NCBI RefSeq assembly: GCF_001187915.1
Contig: NZ_LGIU01000085.1
Span: 94,731 to 158,730 of the forward strand
Source: Arthrobacter sp. RIT-PI-e
Lineage (GTDB): Bacteria > Actinomycetota > Actinomycetes > Actinomycetales > Micrococcaceae
Direction of reading: 5' to 3'
DNA: 64,000 nt
Part shown: in pieces, positions 51,808 to 61,072 of the stretch
Layout of the letters: each line of letters opens with the position of its first letter
How positions within the stretch are numbered: position 1 is the stretch's first letter
The notes under the pieces: model-generated
Told to the model about the DNA's origin: nothing
Seen by the model: the letters and a program-made list of their open reading frames with translations, nothing else
Databases searched by the model: none
Translations under genes and position numbers: made by a program

Positions 51808-53120
51808 AGGAGTCTCTCCCCTCGGAGTACCTGGGTGATGAAGGTGCTCGACGACCCCGGGGTGGTGTCCGGGTCGACGGCGGACGGCGGTGCCCAGGTC
51901 TGCTGGATGCCGGTGGACACCTCGTTGTAGAACGGGGTCTGCGGACGGGGCGCGGCGATCTGGAGGGAGTCCCGGATGGTGGTGGCCATCGGGAAGGACT
52001 CCTCGATCCGCGGGTCCTCGTACGCCTCGGTGTTGGAGGGCGGGTTGCCGTTGGTCACGAAGTACTCCGCCTGGTTCTCCACCGAGACGATGCACTCGAC
52101 GGCCTCGAACGCGAGATCCTGCTTCTCGCTCTCGGCACCCACCCCGAGGTTGATGCCGCCCAGCGGCGGAGCGGACTCCTGGTCCTCGGTGACGCGCGGG
52201 AACACGGCCCAGCCGATGTCGTCGAGCACCTCCTGGTCCAGGGTCCCCGCTTCGACGGCGCCGGAGGTGGCGGGCCAGACGAAGGGGTAGTTCACCATGA
52301 AGGACCCCGAGTCCCCCTGGAAACCGATCAGGGAGGCGTTCTCGTTCTGGGTGGGCAGGGACGGACCGCCGAGGCCCTCCCTGCCGATGGTGGAGATGAT
52401 GCGGGCGGCTTCCGTACCGGCCTCGGAGTCCAGTCCGAGTTCGATCTCGTCCGCCGTGGCCTCCGGGTCCACGATGATCGAGCCGCCGGCCGATTCGACC
52501 AGGGCGTTCACCCACACCGTCATGGACTCCGCCTGGGCCCCCTGGACCCCGAGTGCCTTGTCCTGGCTCTCGGCGGCCTCCATGAGCTGGTCCCAGGTCA
52601 CGGGCTGCGTCATGTCCAGTCCGGCGGCCTCCGCCACCGAGGTGCGGTACCAGAGGATCTGCGTGTTGGCCCAGAACGGGACGGTGACCAGCTCGTCCTT
52701 CCAGGTGGCGCCGGCCAGGGCCCCCTCCACCACGTTCTCCGTGGTGCGCTCGACCACGTCCTCGGGGATCGGTGCCAGGAAGCCCGGCTCGGCGAGTTCG
52801 GGGATGAAGGGAGGGTCGAGGCTCATGATGTCCAGAGACTTGTCCCCCGCGGCGAGGCGGCGGGCGAGCTGCTCGCGCTGGGAGGCCGCATCACTGGGCA
52901 GCAGGGAGGTCTCGATCGTGTAGCGGCCCCCGGAGGCATCGCTGCACTGCTGCGCGATGGTGGCCTGACCGCCGTCGTCGGGGTTGATGTACCAGGTCAG
53001 GGCGTTGTCCGCCTCCCCGCCACCGCACGCGCTGAGGGCGAGCGTGCCCACCACCAGCCCGGTCAGGACGGCGACTCGCGGACGGCCCATCCCCCTGTGC
53101 GTCAATCGTCTGATCCGCAT
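51804..53120 (-). CDS. Sugar ABC transporter substrate-binding lipoprotein (LpqY-like)
   Basis: A 438-residue family 1 solute-binding lipoprotein. The lipobox is LALSAC (Cys32). The body follows the maltose/trehalose-binding plan (LTWYINPDDGGQATIAQQCSDASGGRYTIETSLLPSDAASQREQLARRLAAGD, then YRTSVAEAAGLDMTQPVTWDQLMEAAE and IQQTWAPPSAVDPDTTPGSSSTFI). The order binding protein, MalF, MalG, ATPase and this N-terminal block resemble mycobacterial LpqY-SugABC, which imports trehalose. Trehalose is therefore the first guess, not proven. The 179 bp upstream should hold its promoter. Confidence 0.92.
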   Translation of the reverse strand: MRIRRLTHRGMGRPRVAVLTGLVVGTLALSACGGGEADNALTWYINPDDGGQATIAQQCSDASGGRYTIETSLLPSDAASQREQLARRLAAGDKSLDIMSLDPPFIPELAEPGFLAPIPEDVVERTTENVVEGALAGATWKDELVTVPFWANTQILWYRTSVAEAAGLDMTQPVTWDQLMEAAESQDKALGVQGAQAESMTVWVNALVESAGGSIIVDPEATADEIELGLDSEAGTEAARIISTIGREGLGGPSLPTQNENASLIGFQGDSGSFMVNYPFVWPATSGAVEAGTLDQEVLDDIGWAVFPRVTEDQESAPPLGGINLGVGAESEKQDLAFEAVECIVSVENQAEYFVTNGNPPSNTEAYEDPRIEESFPMATTIRDSLQIAAPRPQTPFYNEVSTGIQQTWAPPSAVDPDTTPGSSSTFITQVLRGERLL

Positions 53121-53299
53121 TCGTCCCGAGCCTCCACTTCGTCGTAGGCGAGCCGGCCGTCGATTCCCAGGGAGTTGACAGCTCGAGCAGCTTGCTTTCC
53201 GACCCTAAGCCTTCTGACGATATTCCGCCAGGGACGCACCGGGGGCCCGAGGTGCTCCGGGAGGACAGGGTGGGGGTGGGACGACGCGGGAGCGCGGAC

Positions 53300-53731
53300 T
53301 CAGCCGCGCAGCGCGGAGTTGTCGAGCGCGAACGGCGGCCGCTCGACGTCGCCGGTGACGGCCTCGGCGGGATCGGTGCCGAGCTCCACGATCCGGTTGG
53401 CCGCATCCACGTGCACCACCGTCGGGACGAAGACGCGCGCCTCCTCGTCGGAGAACTGGGCGTAGGTGATGAGGATGACGAGGTCCCCCGGCTCCACCAG
53501 ATGGGCTGCCGCCCCGTTGATGCCGAGCACCCCGGACCCGCGCTCACCGGCGATGGTGTACGTCTCCAGGCGTGCACCGTTGGTGACGTCGACGATCGAG
53601 ACGAGTTCGCCGGGAAGGATGTCCGCGGCCTCCAGGAGGTCGAGGTCCACGGTCACGGATCCGACGTAGTGCAGATCGGCGTGGGTCACCGTGGCGCGGT
53701 GGATCTTGGACTTGAACAGTGTGCGGTTCAT
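53300..53731 (-). CDS. panD: Aspartate 1-decarboxylase
   Basis: A 143-residue PanD. It makes beta-alanine from aspartate for pantothenate and coenzyme A. The proenzyme cleaves itself between Gly24 and Ser25 (HYVGSVTVD) to make the pyruvoyl group, and both residues are present. The active-site Lys9 region [16 protein letters not shown] and [26 protein letters not shown] are canonical. Actinobacterial PanD carries this C-terminal extension of about 20 residues. No panB or panC adjoins it. Confidence 0.97.
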   Translation of the reverse strand: MNRTLFKSKIHRATVTHADLHYVGSVTVDLDLLEAADILPGELVSIVDVTNGARLETYTIAGERGSGVLGINGAAAHLVEPGDLVILITYAQFSDEEARVFVPTVVHVDAANRIVELGTDPAEAVTGDVERPPFALDNSALRG

Positions 53732-53828
53732 GACTGGGTGCGATTCATCGCCTCAAGGATACTGCTGCTGCCCCGGTGGAGGCCGACGAGGCGGGGTGGC
53801 GTTGCGCACACGGCGCCGGAGGAAGTGC

Positions 53829-53902
53829 TGGAGCGGGCGACGGGAATCGAACCCGCGTATCGAGCTTGGGAAGCTAGCGCTCTACCATTGAGCTACGCCC
53901 GC
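53829..53902 (-). tRNA. tRNA-Gly (anticodon CCC)
   Basis: On the minus strand the acceptor arm GCGGGCG pairs with CGCCCGC, the D arm is GCTCAATGGTAGAGC, the T arm is CGGGTTCGATTCCCG, and discriminator U plus CCA is encoded. The anticodon loop TTCCCAA gives CCC, as in E. coli glyU. The anticodon stem CTAGC/GCTCG has one U-C mismatch at 28:42, which is unusual. Confidence 0.93.
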
Positions 53903-53997
53903 GTCACGGCGTGAACCGCTCCATCACCTTACAACAGTTCGGGCGGGTTCCGTGGCGCACGCGCTGCGGAGGGCTCCGGCCCGTCCTCACCGGCCGC

Positions 53998-54303
53998 TCA
54001 CTCCTTCCCGGTGGTTCCCTCGTCACCGGCCCTCCGGTCATCCGAGCGGGCGCGGGCGATCAGCTCCCTCCACGGCTCCTCCAGCCGGCTCTCGGGGACC
54101 TGTACCTCCACGTAGCCCACGAGGATCCGGTAGCTGAACCTGTCACGCTGCGCGGAACCGGAACCGGCCTCCCCGTCACCAGCGCCTGCCTCCGCCTCGG
54201 CGAGCGGGATCCAGCGCTGCTCGGCCTCGCTCCGGCTGACCTCGATCACCCAGGTGCGGGTCATGCCCGCGAAGCCCCCGGAGCGGGTGATCTCGATCCT
54301 CAC
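53998..54303 (-). CDS. Emfourin-like protease inhibitor
   Basis: A 101-residue small protein: MRIEITRSGGFAGMTRTWVIEVSRSEAEQRW at the front, YRILVGYVEVQVPESRLEEPWRELIARAR at the end. This matches the emfourin family, small inhibitors encoded next to protealysin-like M4 proteases. It starts at GTG 54303, overlapping the protease stop by 4 bp (GTGA), so the two are made together. It should bind and silence the protease inside the cell until it is no longer needed, by analogy with Serratia protealysin/emfourin. Confidence 0.85.
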   Translation of the reverse strand: MRIEITRSGGFAGMTRTWVIEVSRSEAEQRWIPLAEAEAGAGDGEAGSGSAQRDRFSYRILVGYVEVQVPESRLEEPWRELIARARSDDRRAGDEGTTGKE

Positions 54304-55349
54304 CCGAGCACCCCCACCTGCGACCAGGCCTCGGGGACCGCCCCCGCCTCACGGCTGCCCTCCCCGACGCGGGCCGCCGCGGGGCGGACGGGGGCCCGCG
54401 CGGAGGGGGGGAAATCGCAGCCCGGCGGCACGCCCCCGCCCAGCCCGGGGGCGTACCAGCTCCGGCCCGCCCCGCCCCAGGCCGGCCCGCCGAGAGCCAC
54501 GGCGGCACGGTAGAAGGCGTGGTTCGGGATGCCCGAGTTGATGTGCACGCCGCCGTTGTCGGTGTCCGTCTCCACGTAGTCGGCCATCGTGGCGGGTTGC
54601 GGGTCCTTGCCGAGCAGGTCGTCGTCGTACGCCGTCCCGGGGGCCCGGAGCGAGCGGAGGGCCTGGCCGCTCACGCCCGGGGTGAAGATCCCGGCGCCCA
54701 CCAGCCAGTCGGCGTCGCCGGCCCCCTGGCCGAGCTCCCGCTGCTCCACGAGCACGCCGAACACGTCGGACAGCGATTCGTTCAGCGCTCCGGACTGGCC
54801 GCGGTACTCGAGGTTCGTGGTGTACTGCGTGAACCCGTGGGCCAGCTCGTGGGCGATCACGGTGAGGGATGCGGTGAAACGCCCGAAGACCTCGCCGTCG
54901 CCGTCGCCGAAGACCATGCGGTCCCCGTCCCAGAACGCGTTGTCGTAGTGCGTGCCGTAGTGCACCGTCGCCTCCAGCGGCATCCCCGCGCCGTCGATCG
55001 AGGACCGCCCGTACTCCTCGGAGAAGAGCCGGTAGGTGGCCCCCAGGCCGTCGTACGCCTCGTCCGCGGCGGGATCGCGGGTGGCAGGAGCGCCCTCGGC
55101 GCGCACGAGGGTACCGGGGAGCTCTTCGCGCCCACCGGCGTCGTGGATGCGACGCGTGAGGGGTGCCGGAACGGTCAGGGTCCTGCGGACCGGGGAGCCC
55201 AGCGCCTCGGAGCGCGCCCGGACGAGGGGGTCCAGCTCCAGGAGGGCGTGACGCGCGGACCGGGCGGCGCGCGGGGCGACCGGCGTGTCCAGCGCGGCGA
55301 GCCGCGTGAGCAGGTGCGGGGGGACGATGCCGCAGTGGATTCTCTGCAC
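54300..55349 (-). CDS. Protealysin-like M4 metalloprotease
   Basis: A 349-residue thermolysin-family protease of the protealysin type: short propeptide with the PPHLL motif (residues 10-14) and no signal peptide. Zinc site is HELAH (167-171) with Glu191 in GALNESLSD. The catalytic His lies in GGVHINSGIPNHAFY. The last 60 residues (from about WGGAGRSWYAPGLGGGVPPG) are oddly Gly/Pro-rich compared with the Ala/Phe-rich helix usual there, yet the end SREAGAVPEAWSQVGV is normal. The GTG at 55349 has GAGGAGG 5 nt upstream. It is paired with the emfourin-like gene. Confidence 0.9.
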   Translation of the reverse strand: MQRIHCGIVPPHLLTRLAALDTPVAPRAARSARHALLELDPLVRARSEALGSPVRRTLTVPAPLTRRIHDAGGREELPGTLVRAEGAPATRDPAADEAYDGLGATYRLFSEEYGRSSIDGAGMPLEATVHYGTHYDNAFWDGDRMVFGDGDGEVFGRFTASLTVIAHELAHGFTQYTTNLEYRGQSGALNESLSDVFGVLVEQRELGQGAGDADWLVGAGIFTPGVSGQALRSLRAPGTAYDDDLLGKDPQPATMADYVETDTDNGGVHINSGIPNHAFYRAAVALGGPAWGGAGRSWYAPGLGGGVPPGCDFPPSARAPVRPAAARVGEGSREAGAVPEAWSQVGVLG

Positions 55350-55437
55350 GGGGAACCTCCTCGGGTTGGTCCAACGGTAGACCCGGGGGCCGACATCCGG
55401 GAGCCGGACGCGGTGTCCCGGCTGGTAGTTTTGGACG

Positions 55438-56013
55438 GTGCTGATCTCAGACCGCGACATCCGAGCAGAACTTGCCGCCCAGCGGATCGTCCTCGACCCG
55501 CACGATCCCGGGATGGTGCAGCCCTCCAGCATCGACGTCCGCATCGACCGCTACTTCCGGCTCTTCGACAACCACAAGTACGCGCACATCGACCCGGCCG
55601 AGGACCAGCCGGAGCTGACCCGCCTCGTCGAGGTGGCACCGGACGAGCCCTTCATCCTCCACCCGGGGGAGTTCGTGCTGGGATCCACCTACGAGACCGT
55701 CACCCTCCCCGACGACATCGCCGCCCGGCTCGAGGGCAAGTCCTCGCTGGGGCGCCTCGGGCTGCTGACGCACTCGACGGCGGGATTCATCGACCCGGGC
55801 TTCTCGGGGCACGTGACGCTCGAGCTCTCCAACATGGCGACGCTCCCGATCAAGCTGTGGCCGGGCTCGAAGATCGGCCAGCTGTGCTTCTTCAAGCTCA
55901 CCTCACCGGCCGAGCACCCCTACGGTTCGGGGGAGTACGGGAACCGCTACCAGGGCCAGCGCGGCCCCACGGCGTCGCGGAGCCACCTGAACTTCCACCG
56001 GACGGTCATCTGA
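55438..56013 (+). CDS. dcd: dCTP deaminase (probably bifunctional deaminase/dUTPase)
   Basis: A 191-residue trimeric deaminase. [42 protein letters not shown] begins the fold. [34 protein letters not shown] holds the active site, and [20 protein letters not shown] the C-terminal lid. Actinobacterial forms of this type often both deaminate dCTP and hydrolyse dUTP to dUMP, which supplies dTMP synthesis. The start is GTG at 55438. It stands alone, divergent from the protease gene. Confidence 0.97.
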   Translation: MLISDRDIRAELAAQRIVLDPHDPGMVQPSSIDVRIDRYFRLFDNHKYAHIDPAEDQPELTRLVEVAPDEPFILHPGEFVLGSTYETVTLPDDIAARLEGKSSLGRLGLLTHSTAGFIDPGFSGHVTLELSNMATLPIKLWPGSKIGQLCFFKLTSPAEHPYGSGEYGNRYQGQRGPTASRSHLNFHRTVI

Positions 56014-56079
56014 CCCCACCTCCTCCCGGCCGCGCTCCTCCACGGCCGCGACGACCTCGGGCGGCCGTCCGCGCCGATC

Positions 56080-57462
56080 TCACCCCGTGGATGCGGAGGC
56101 GTGTCCCACGGCGGGTGGGCGCACCGGCAGCAGGAGGAGGAGACCCGCGAGCAGTACCACCAGGATGCCGACGACGCCGGACAGCTGGGAGCCGAAGACG
56201 GTGATGCTGAGGGCGAAGAGGGCGGGTGCGAGGAAGCTCACGGCCCTCCCCGTGGTGGCGTAGAGCCCGAAGATCTCGCCCTCGCCGCCGGGCGGCGCGA
56301 GGCGGGCGAGGTAGGCCCGGGACGAGGCCTGGGCCGGGCCCACGAACAGGGTGAGCAGCAGACCGAACACCCAGAACGTGGTGTCCGAGGTCCAGTCCCG
56401 GCCGAACACCTCGTAGGACCTGGTCCCGAGGACGAGGATCGCCGTCCCGGCCACCAGGAGCCCGAGGAGCGATCCGATGATCACCCGTTTGGGGCCGACG
56501 CGGTCGTCCAGGAACCCGCCGACCACCGCACCGGAGGCGGCGGTGACGTTCGCCACGATCGCGAAGACGATCACCTGGCTCGTCGAGAACCCGAAGGCGC
56601 CCGCGGCGAGGACCCCGCCGAACGTGAAGACCGCCGCCAGGCCGTCGCGGAAGACGGCGCTCGCGAGCAGGAAGTAGATGGTGTGGGGGCTCTCCCGGTG
56701 GATCGTCCTCACCCGGCGCACCAGGAGGGCGTAGGAAGCGAGGATGCCCGGTCGCGGGGCGTCCGGACGTCGCGGCACCTCCGGTACCGCGAACAGTACC
56801 GGCAGCGCGAAGGCGGCGAACCACAGGGCGGAGAAGACCGCCACCAGCCGGATGTTCAGCCCGTTGTCGCTGGAGGCCCCGGGCCAGTCCACCACCGGTT
56901 CCACGAACGCCACGAGGACAACGAGGAGGGCCACGATGCCCCCGAGGTACCCCATGGCCCAACCGAAACCGCTGACCCGGCCGATCGACGACGGCGTGGA
57001 GATCTGGGTGAGCATCGCGTTGTAGTTGACGTTGGCGAACTCGAAGAAGATGTTCGCCACGGCGATGAGCGCCACCCCGAGGAACAGCATCTCCGGACTC
57101 GGGAACACGAAGAAGCACAGGCCCGTGAGGACCGCCACCAGGAGGCTGTTCACCCCGAGCCAGAGTCTGCGGCGCCCGCCCGTGTCGGAGCGCTGACCGG
57201 TGACGGGCGCCAGCAGGGCGATCAGCAGCCCTGCGGCGGCCAGTCCCCAGCCGAGCACCTGGGAGGCCCGGGCCTCGCCGCCGAAGGCGTCCGAGGTGAG
57301 GTAGACGGTGAACACGAAGGTGGTCATGACGGCGTTGAACGCCGCCGAACCCCAGTCCCAGGACGCCCATGCGAGCACGGGCCTGCTGGACAGGCGGCCG
57401 GATCCCACGGACGGGGAGGGGGACGAGGCCGCGGTGCCCGTGCCACGCTGGTGCGCACTCAT
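56080..57462 (-). CDS. UMF1-type MFS transporter
   Basis: A 460-residue membrane transporter with about 12 helices. The N-terminal LAWASWDWGSAAFNAVMTTFVFTVYLTSDAFGG and FGWAMGYLGGIVALLVVLVAFVEP are marks of the UMF1/Atg22-like branch. Loop motifs GGFLDDRVGPKRVIIGSLLG and PAQASSRAYLARLAPPGGEGEIFGLYATTGRAVSFLAP agree. The substrate is unknown. In other taxa the branch has been linked to amino acid efflux or maltose-type sugars. Divergent from the mrp operon. Confidence 0.9.
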   Translation of the reverse strand: MSAHQRGTGTAASSPSPSVGSGRLSSRPVLAWASWDWGSAAFNAVMTTFVFTVYLTSDAFGGEARASQVLGWGLAAAGLLIALLAPVTGQRSDTGGRRRLWLGVNSLLVAVLTGLCFFVFPSPEMLFLGVALIAVANIFFEFANVNYNAMLTQISTPSSIGRVSGFGWAMGYLGGIVALLVVLVAFVEPVVDWPGASSDNGLNIRLVAVFSALWFAAFALPVLFAVPEVPRRPDAPRPGILASYALLVRRVRTIHRESPHTIYFLLASAVFRDGLAAVFTFGGVLAAGAFGFSTSQVIVFAIVANVTAASGAVVGGFLDDRVGPKRVIIGSLLGLLVAGTAILVLGTRSYEVFGRDWTSDTTFWVFGLLLTLFVGPAQASSRAYLARLAPPGGEGEIFGLYATTGRAVSFLAPALFALSITVFGSQLSGVVGILVVLLAGLLLLLPVRPPAVGHASASTG

Positions 57463-57559
57463 ACTGCGAATGCTAACGCCACGGCCGGCCCGGGGTGGGA
57501 GGCACGGGCGAAGAGGCGCGGCAGCGGACCCCGTGGAATCGGCAGGGGCCCCCTACCGA

Positions 57560-57565
57560 TAGAAT
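57560..57565 (+). promoter_or_regulatory. Candidate -10 element of the mrp operon
   Basis: TAGAAT lies 44 bp before the mrpA start. The expected -35 position reads only AATCGG, so the promoter is tentative. Confidence 0.3.
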
Positions 57566-57608
57566 GGGGCAAACCCGACCGTCCCCCAGTGGAAGATCGA
57601 GATCCCCC

Positions 57609-60605
57609 ATGTTCACCGTGCTCCTGGCGATGTTCGCGCTCGCCCTGGTGGCGCCCTTCCTTTTCCCCCGGTTGGGACGGTCCGCCTTCTTCGTCCTCGC
57701 GGCGGCCCCGGCGGCCGGCTTCGGCTGGCTCCTGACGATGCTGCCGGCAGTCCTCTCCGCGGACCAGTCGGCGCTCGAGGGACAGCCGGGCGCGCCCCCC
57801 TCGGTCACCGTGCCCTGGATCCCGGAGCTCCAGCTCGCGCTCGCCTTCCGGCTCGATTCCCTCGCCGCCGTCCTGTGCCTGCTGATCCTCGGCGTGGGGG
57901 CGCTCGTCCTGTTCTACTGTGCCCGCTACTTCAAGGACGACGATCCCGGCATCGGTGCGTTCGGGGCGCAGCTCCTCGCGTTCGCCGCCGCGATGTTCGG
58001 ACTGGTCCTGGCCGATGACCTGATCCTGATGTTCATCTTCTGGGAGATCACCACCATCCTCTCCTACCTGCTCATCGGGTACTCGCGGCAGCGCCTCTCG
58101 GCGCGCCGTTCCGCCCTGCAGGCGCTGATCGTCACCACGTTCGGCGGTCTCGCCATGCTCGTGGGCCTTGTGATGATCGGCGAGGCGGCGGGCACCTACC
58201 GGATCTCCGAGGTGATGGCCGGCGCCTCCGACCTCGTGGCCCGCGGAACCCTGGTCGACGTCGCGATCGTGCTGGTCCTGGTGGGCGCGATCACCAAGTC
58301 GGCGCTCGTCCCGTTCCACTTCTGGCTGCCCGCCGCCATGGCGGCCCCGACGCCCGTCAGCGCCTACCTCCACGCCGCGGCGATGGTGAAGGCGGGGATC
58401 TACCTGGTGGCCCGGTTCGCCCCCGGTTTCACGGAGACGGCGTACTGGTACCCGGTGATCTTCGTCCTCGGCATGGCCACCATGCTGATCGGGGGCTGGC
58501 GTGCACTGCGGCAGTTCGACCTCAAGCTGGTGCTCGCCTACGGGACCGTGAGCCAGCTCGGGTTCCTCACCATGGTGGTGGGACTCGGCGGACAGGACGG
58601 CGCCGTCGCCGGGCTCGGCCTGCTGCTGGCCCACGGGTTCTTCAAGGCCACGCTCTTCCTGGTGGTCGGGATCATCGACCACCAGGCCGGTACGCGGGAC
58701 CTGCGCGTGCTCTCCGGCGTGGGAGCGGCGTCCCCGCTGCTCTTCGTGACCGCCCTGATCGCAGCGGCGTCCATGGGAGGTGTGCCCCCGCTGCTGGGCT
58801 TCGTCGCGAAGGAGTCCGTCTACGAGGCGTTCCTGCACCGCGCCGAGCACGGCCCGGCCGGGGTGCTCCTGTTCGGCGGCATCATCCTCGGGTCCATCCT
58901 GACCTTCGCCTACAGCGCGCGCTTCGTCTGGGGCGCCTTCGCCCTCAAGCGGGGCAAGCCGCGGACGGACTTCGCCGCCGTGGGGGCCACGTTCCTCCTG
59001 GCGCCGGCACTGCTCGCCGTCGCCTCCCTGCTCTTCGGCCTCTGGCCGGTGCCCCTCGATGCCATGATCCAGCCCTATGCCGGTCTGTTCCCGGCCGAGG
59101 GGGAGGAGTCGTACCTCGCGCTGTGGCACGGGTTCAACCTTCCCCTGGTGCTCTCCGCCGTGACCATCGCCGGAGGGGTCGCGCTGTACCTCCTGCGGGA
59201 GCCGTTCGAGCGCCTGCAGGGGCGGCTGCCCACGGTGATCGGGGCGGACGAGGCGTACCGGTCGACCATCAACGTGGTGGACGACGTCGCCGCACGTGTG
59301 ACCGGACGTACCCAGCGCGGCTCGCTGTCCTTCTACCTGTTCGTCATCCTCACCATGGCCGTGGCCACACCGCTGTCCGCGCTGATCCTGCTGGATGCAC
59401 CGCTTCCCACGAGCTTCGAGGTCGCCGACTCCCCGGTGCAGGTGGTCGCCGTGGTGGTGATCCTGATCGGGGTCCTCGCGGCACTGCGTGCGACCAAGCG
59501 GTTCACCGCCGTGCTCATGGTGGGCGTCGCCGGGTACGGGATGGCGATCATCTACGCGCTGCACGGCGCACCGGACCTCGCCCTCACGCAGATGCTGGTG
59601 GAGACGATCGTGCTCGTGGCCTTCGTGCTGGCGCTGCGCTCGCTGCCGGCCCGCTTGTGGGACCACCGCGGGAGCACGCACCGGTTGCTGCGCGCGGGCC
59701 TGGGCATCGCCTTCGGCATCACGATGGCGGTCATCGCCATGTCCGCCATGGCGTCGAGGACCGCCGATCCGATCTCCCTGGCCTACCCGGAACTCGCCTA
59801 CGACATCGGGGGCGGGGCCAATGCGGTGAACGTGCTCCTGGTGGACCTCCGTGCCTGGGACACCTTCGGGGAGATCACGGTGCTCGCCATCGCGGCCACG
59901 GGTGTCGCGAGCCTGATCTTCGTCCGCGGTCGTGGTGACAGCCGGCGTCGCGCCGAAGGGGTGGAGGACGGTTCGGGGGACCGCGGACAGGGGCCGCTGA
60001 GCGCGGGGGGCCGGTCGGACGCGGCCCGGCAGCTGGCGGAACGCTTCGCCGTGGTCTCCCGCGACCCGTGGTTGGTCGCCGGCCGCACACTCGCCCCGGA
60101 ACGGCGGTCGATCATCTTCGAGGTGATCACGCGCCTGCTCTTCCACACCATCATCCTGCTCTCGATCTACCTGCTGGTGGCGGGGCACAACCTCCCCGGT
60201 GGAGGCTTCGCGGGAGGCCTCGTGGCAGGCCTCGCACTGGCCATCCGGTACCTCGCGGGTGGGCGGTTCGAGCTGGCCGAGGCGAGCCCGGTCAGCGCGG
60301 GGACGCTGCTCGGTGTGGGCCTCGGGATCGTGACGCTCACCGCGGTGGCGCCCTTGTTCCTCGGGGGCGCGGTGCTCGAGAGCTACATCCTGGAGTTCTG
60401 GATGCCGGTCTTCGGTGACGTGAAGTTCGTGACGTCCACCATCTTCGACATCGGCGTGTACCTGGTCGTCATCGGCCTGGTCCTCGACGTCCTGCGCAGT
60501 CTCGGCTCGGAGATCGACGAGCGGGAGGAGAACGAGCGGCCCGTGGAGGAAGACTCCGGTCCGGACACACGCGCACCATCCACCACCGAAGGAGCTCGGC
60601 CATGA
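57609..60605 (+). CDS. mrpA: Na+/H+ antiporter subunit A (MrpA, with fused MrpB-like C-terminus)
   Basis: A 998-residue membrane protein related to complex I NuoL. The proton-channel half shows LMFIFWEITTILSYLLIGYSRQ (Glu), KSALVPFHFWLPAAMAAPTPVSAYLHAAAMVKAGIYLVARF (Lys and His) and PPLLGFVAKESVYEAFL. The C-terminal part has HGAPDLALTQMLVETIVLVAFVLALRSLP (DUF4040-type) and an MnhB domain (RLLFHTIILLSIYLLVAGHNLPGGGFAGGLVAGLALAIRYL). A and B are therefore fused, as in other actinobacteria. It is part of a six-gene complex that expels Na+ in exchange for H+. The start is ATG 57609. Confidence 0.96.
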   Translation: MFTVLLAMFALALVAPFLFPRLGRSAFFVLAAAPAAGFGWLLTMLPAVLSADQSALEGQPGAPPSVTVPWIPELQLALAFRLDSLAAVLCLLILGVGALVLFYCARYFKDDDPGIGAFGAQLLAFAAAMFGLVLADDLILMFIFWEITTILSYLLIGYSRQRLSARRSALQALIVTTFGGLAMLVGLVMIGEAAGTYRISEVMAGASDLVARGTLVDVAIVLVLVGAITKSALVPFHFWLPAAMAAPTPVSAYLHAAAMVKAGIYLVARFAPGFTETAYWYPVIFVLGMATMLIGGWRALRQFDLKLVLAYGTVSQLGFLTMVVGLGGQDGAVAGLGLLLAHGFFKATLFLVVGIIDHQAGTRDLRVLSGVGAASPLLFVTALIAAASMGGVPPLLGFVAKESVYEAFLHRAEHGPAGVLLFGGIILGSILTFAYSARFVWGAFALKRGKPRTDFAAVGATFLLAPALLAVASLLFGLWPVPLDAMIQPYAGLFPAEGEESYLALWHGFNLPLVLSAVTIAGGVALYLLREPFERLQGRLPTVIGADEAYRSTINVVDDVAARVTGRTQRGSLSFYLFVILTMAVATPLSALILLDAPLPTSFEVADSPVQVVAVVVILIGVLAALRATKRFTAVLMVGVAGYGMAIIYALHGAPDLALTQMLVETIVLVAFVLALRSLPARLWDHRGSTHRLLRAGLGIAFGITMAVIAMSAMASRTADPISLAYPELAYDIGGGANAVNVLLVDLRAWDTFGEITVLAIAATGVASLIFVRGRGDSRRRAEGVEDGSGDRGQGPLSAGGRSDAARQLAERFAVVSRDPWLVAGRTLAPERRSIIFEVITRLLFHTIILLSIYLLVAGHNLPGGGFAGGLVAGLALAIRYLAGGRFELAEASPVSAGTLLGVGLGIVTLTAVAPLFLGGAVLESYILEFWMPVFGDVKFVTSTIFDIGVYLVVIGLVLDVLRSLGSEIDEREENERPVEEDSGPDTRAPSTTEGARP

Positions 60606-61072
60606 CGGTCAACATCACGCTCATCGTGCTCATGGCCGCCTTCTTCGCCGCGGGAATCTACCTGCTGCTCGAGCGGAGCCTCACCCGTGTGCTGCTCGGC
60701 CTGATCCTCATGGGGAACGGCGCCAACATCCTCATCCTGGCCATGAGCGGGGGGAGTGGGAGGGCGCCGCTGTACGTCTCCGGGACACCCGCGGAGGAGT
60801 ACACGGACAGTCTCCCCCAGGCGCTGATCCTCACCGCGATCGTGATCACGTTCGCCGTGACCGCCTTCGTGCTCGGCATCATCTACCGCTCGTGGGTCCT
60901 GGGCCGTGAGGACGAGGTCCAGGACGACCCCGAGGACCACCGCGTCCGGACCGACCGCGGTGCCTACGACCACGAGGACGACGCCGAGCTCGCCGCGGAC
61001 ACCTCCGACTTCCTCGAGCAGGACGACGTCGTGAACTCGGGTTCCACCGCCGTCCGGGGGACCGGACTGTGA
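60602..61072 (+). CDS. mrpC: Na+/H+ antiporter subunit C (MrpC)
   Basis: A 156-residue NuoK-like protein with three helices: LIVLMAAFFAAGIYLLLERSLTRVLLGLILMGNGANILILAMSGG and ALILTAIVITFAVTAFVLGIIYRSWVLG. A 45-residue acidic tail follows. Its ATG overlaps the mrpA stop (ATGA) and its stop overlaps mrpD (GTGA). Confidence 0.95.
   Translation: MTVNITLIVLMAAFFAAGIYLLLERSLTRVLLGLILMGNGANILILAMSGGSGRAPLYVSGTPAEEYTDSLPQALILTAIVITFAVTAFVLGIIYRSWVLGREDEVQDDPEDHRVRTDRGAYDHEDDAELAADTSDFLEQDDVVNSGSTAVRGTGL

Noticed and set aside
53174..53179. TTGACA on the plus strand as a promoter
   Set aside because: No -10 at a proper distance and no plus-strand gene follows, since panD and the sugar importer both run on the minus strand.
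53998..55349. Toxin-antitoxin module
   Set aside because: The pair is better explained as a protease with its inhibitor. Both match that known arrangement, and the protease is far larger than usual toxins.
57459..60188. 909-codon minus-strand frame opposite mrpA
   Set aside because: A shadow made of His/Gln/Arg/Gly-rich low-complexity sequence. The plus strand encodes a clear MrpA.
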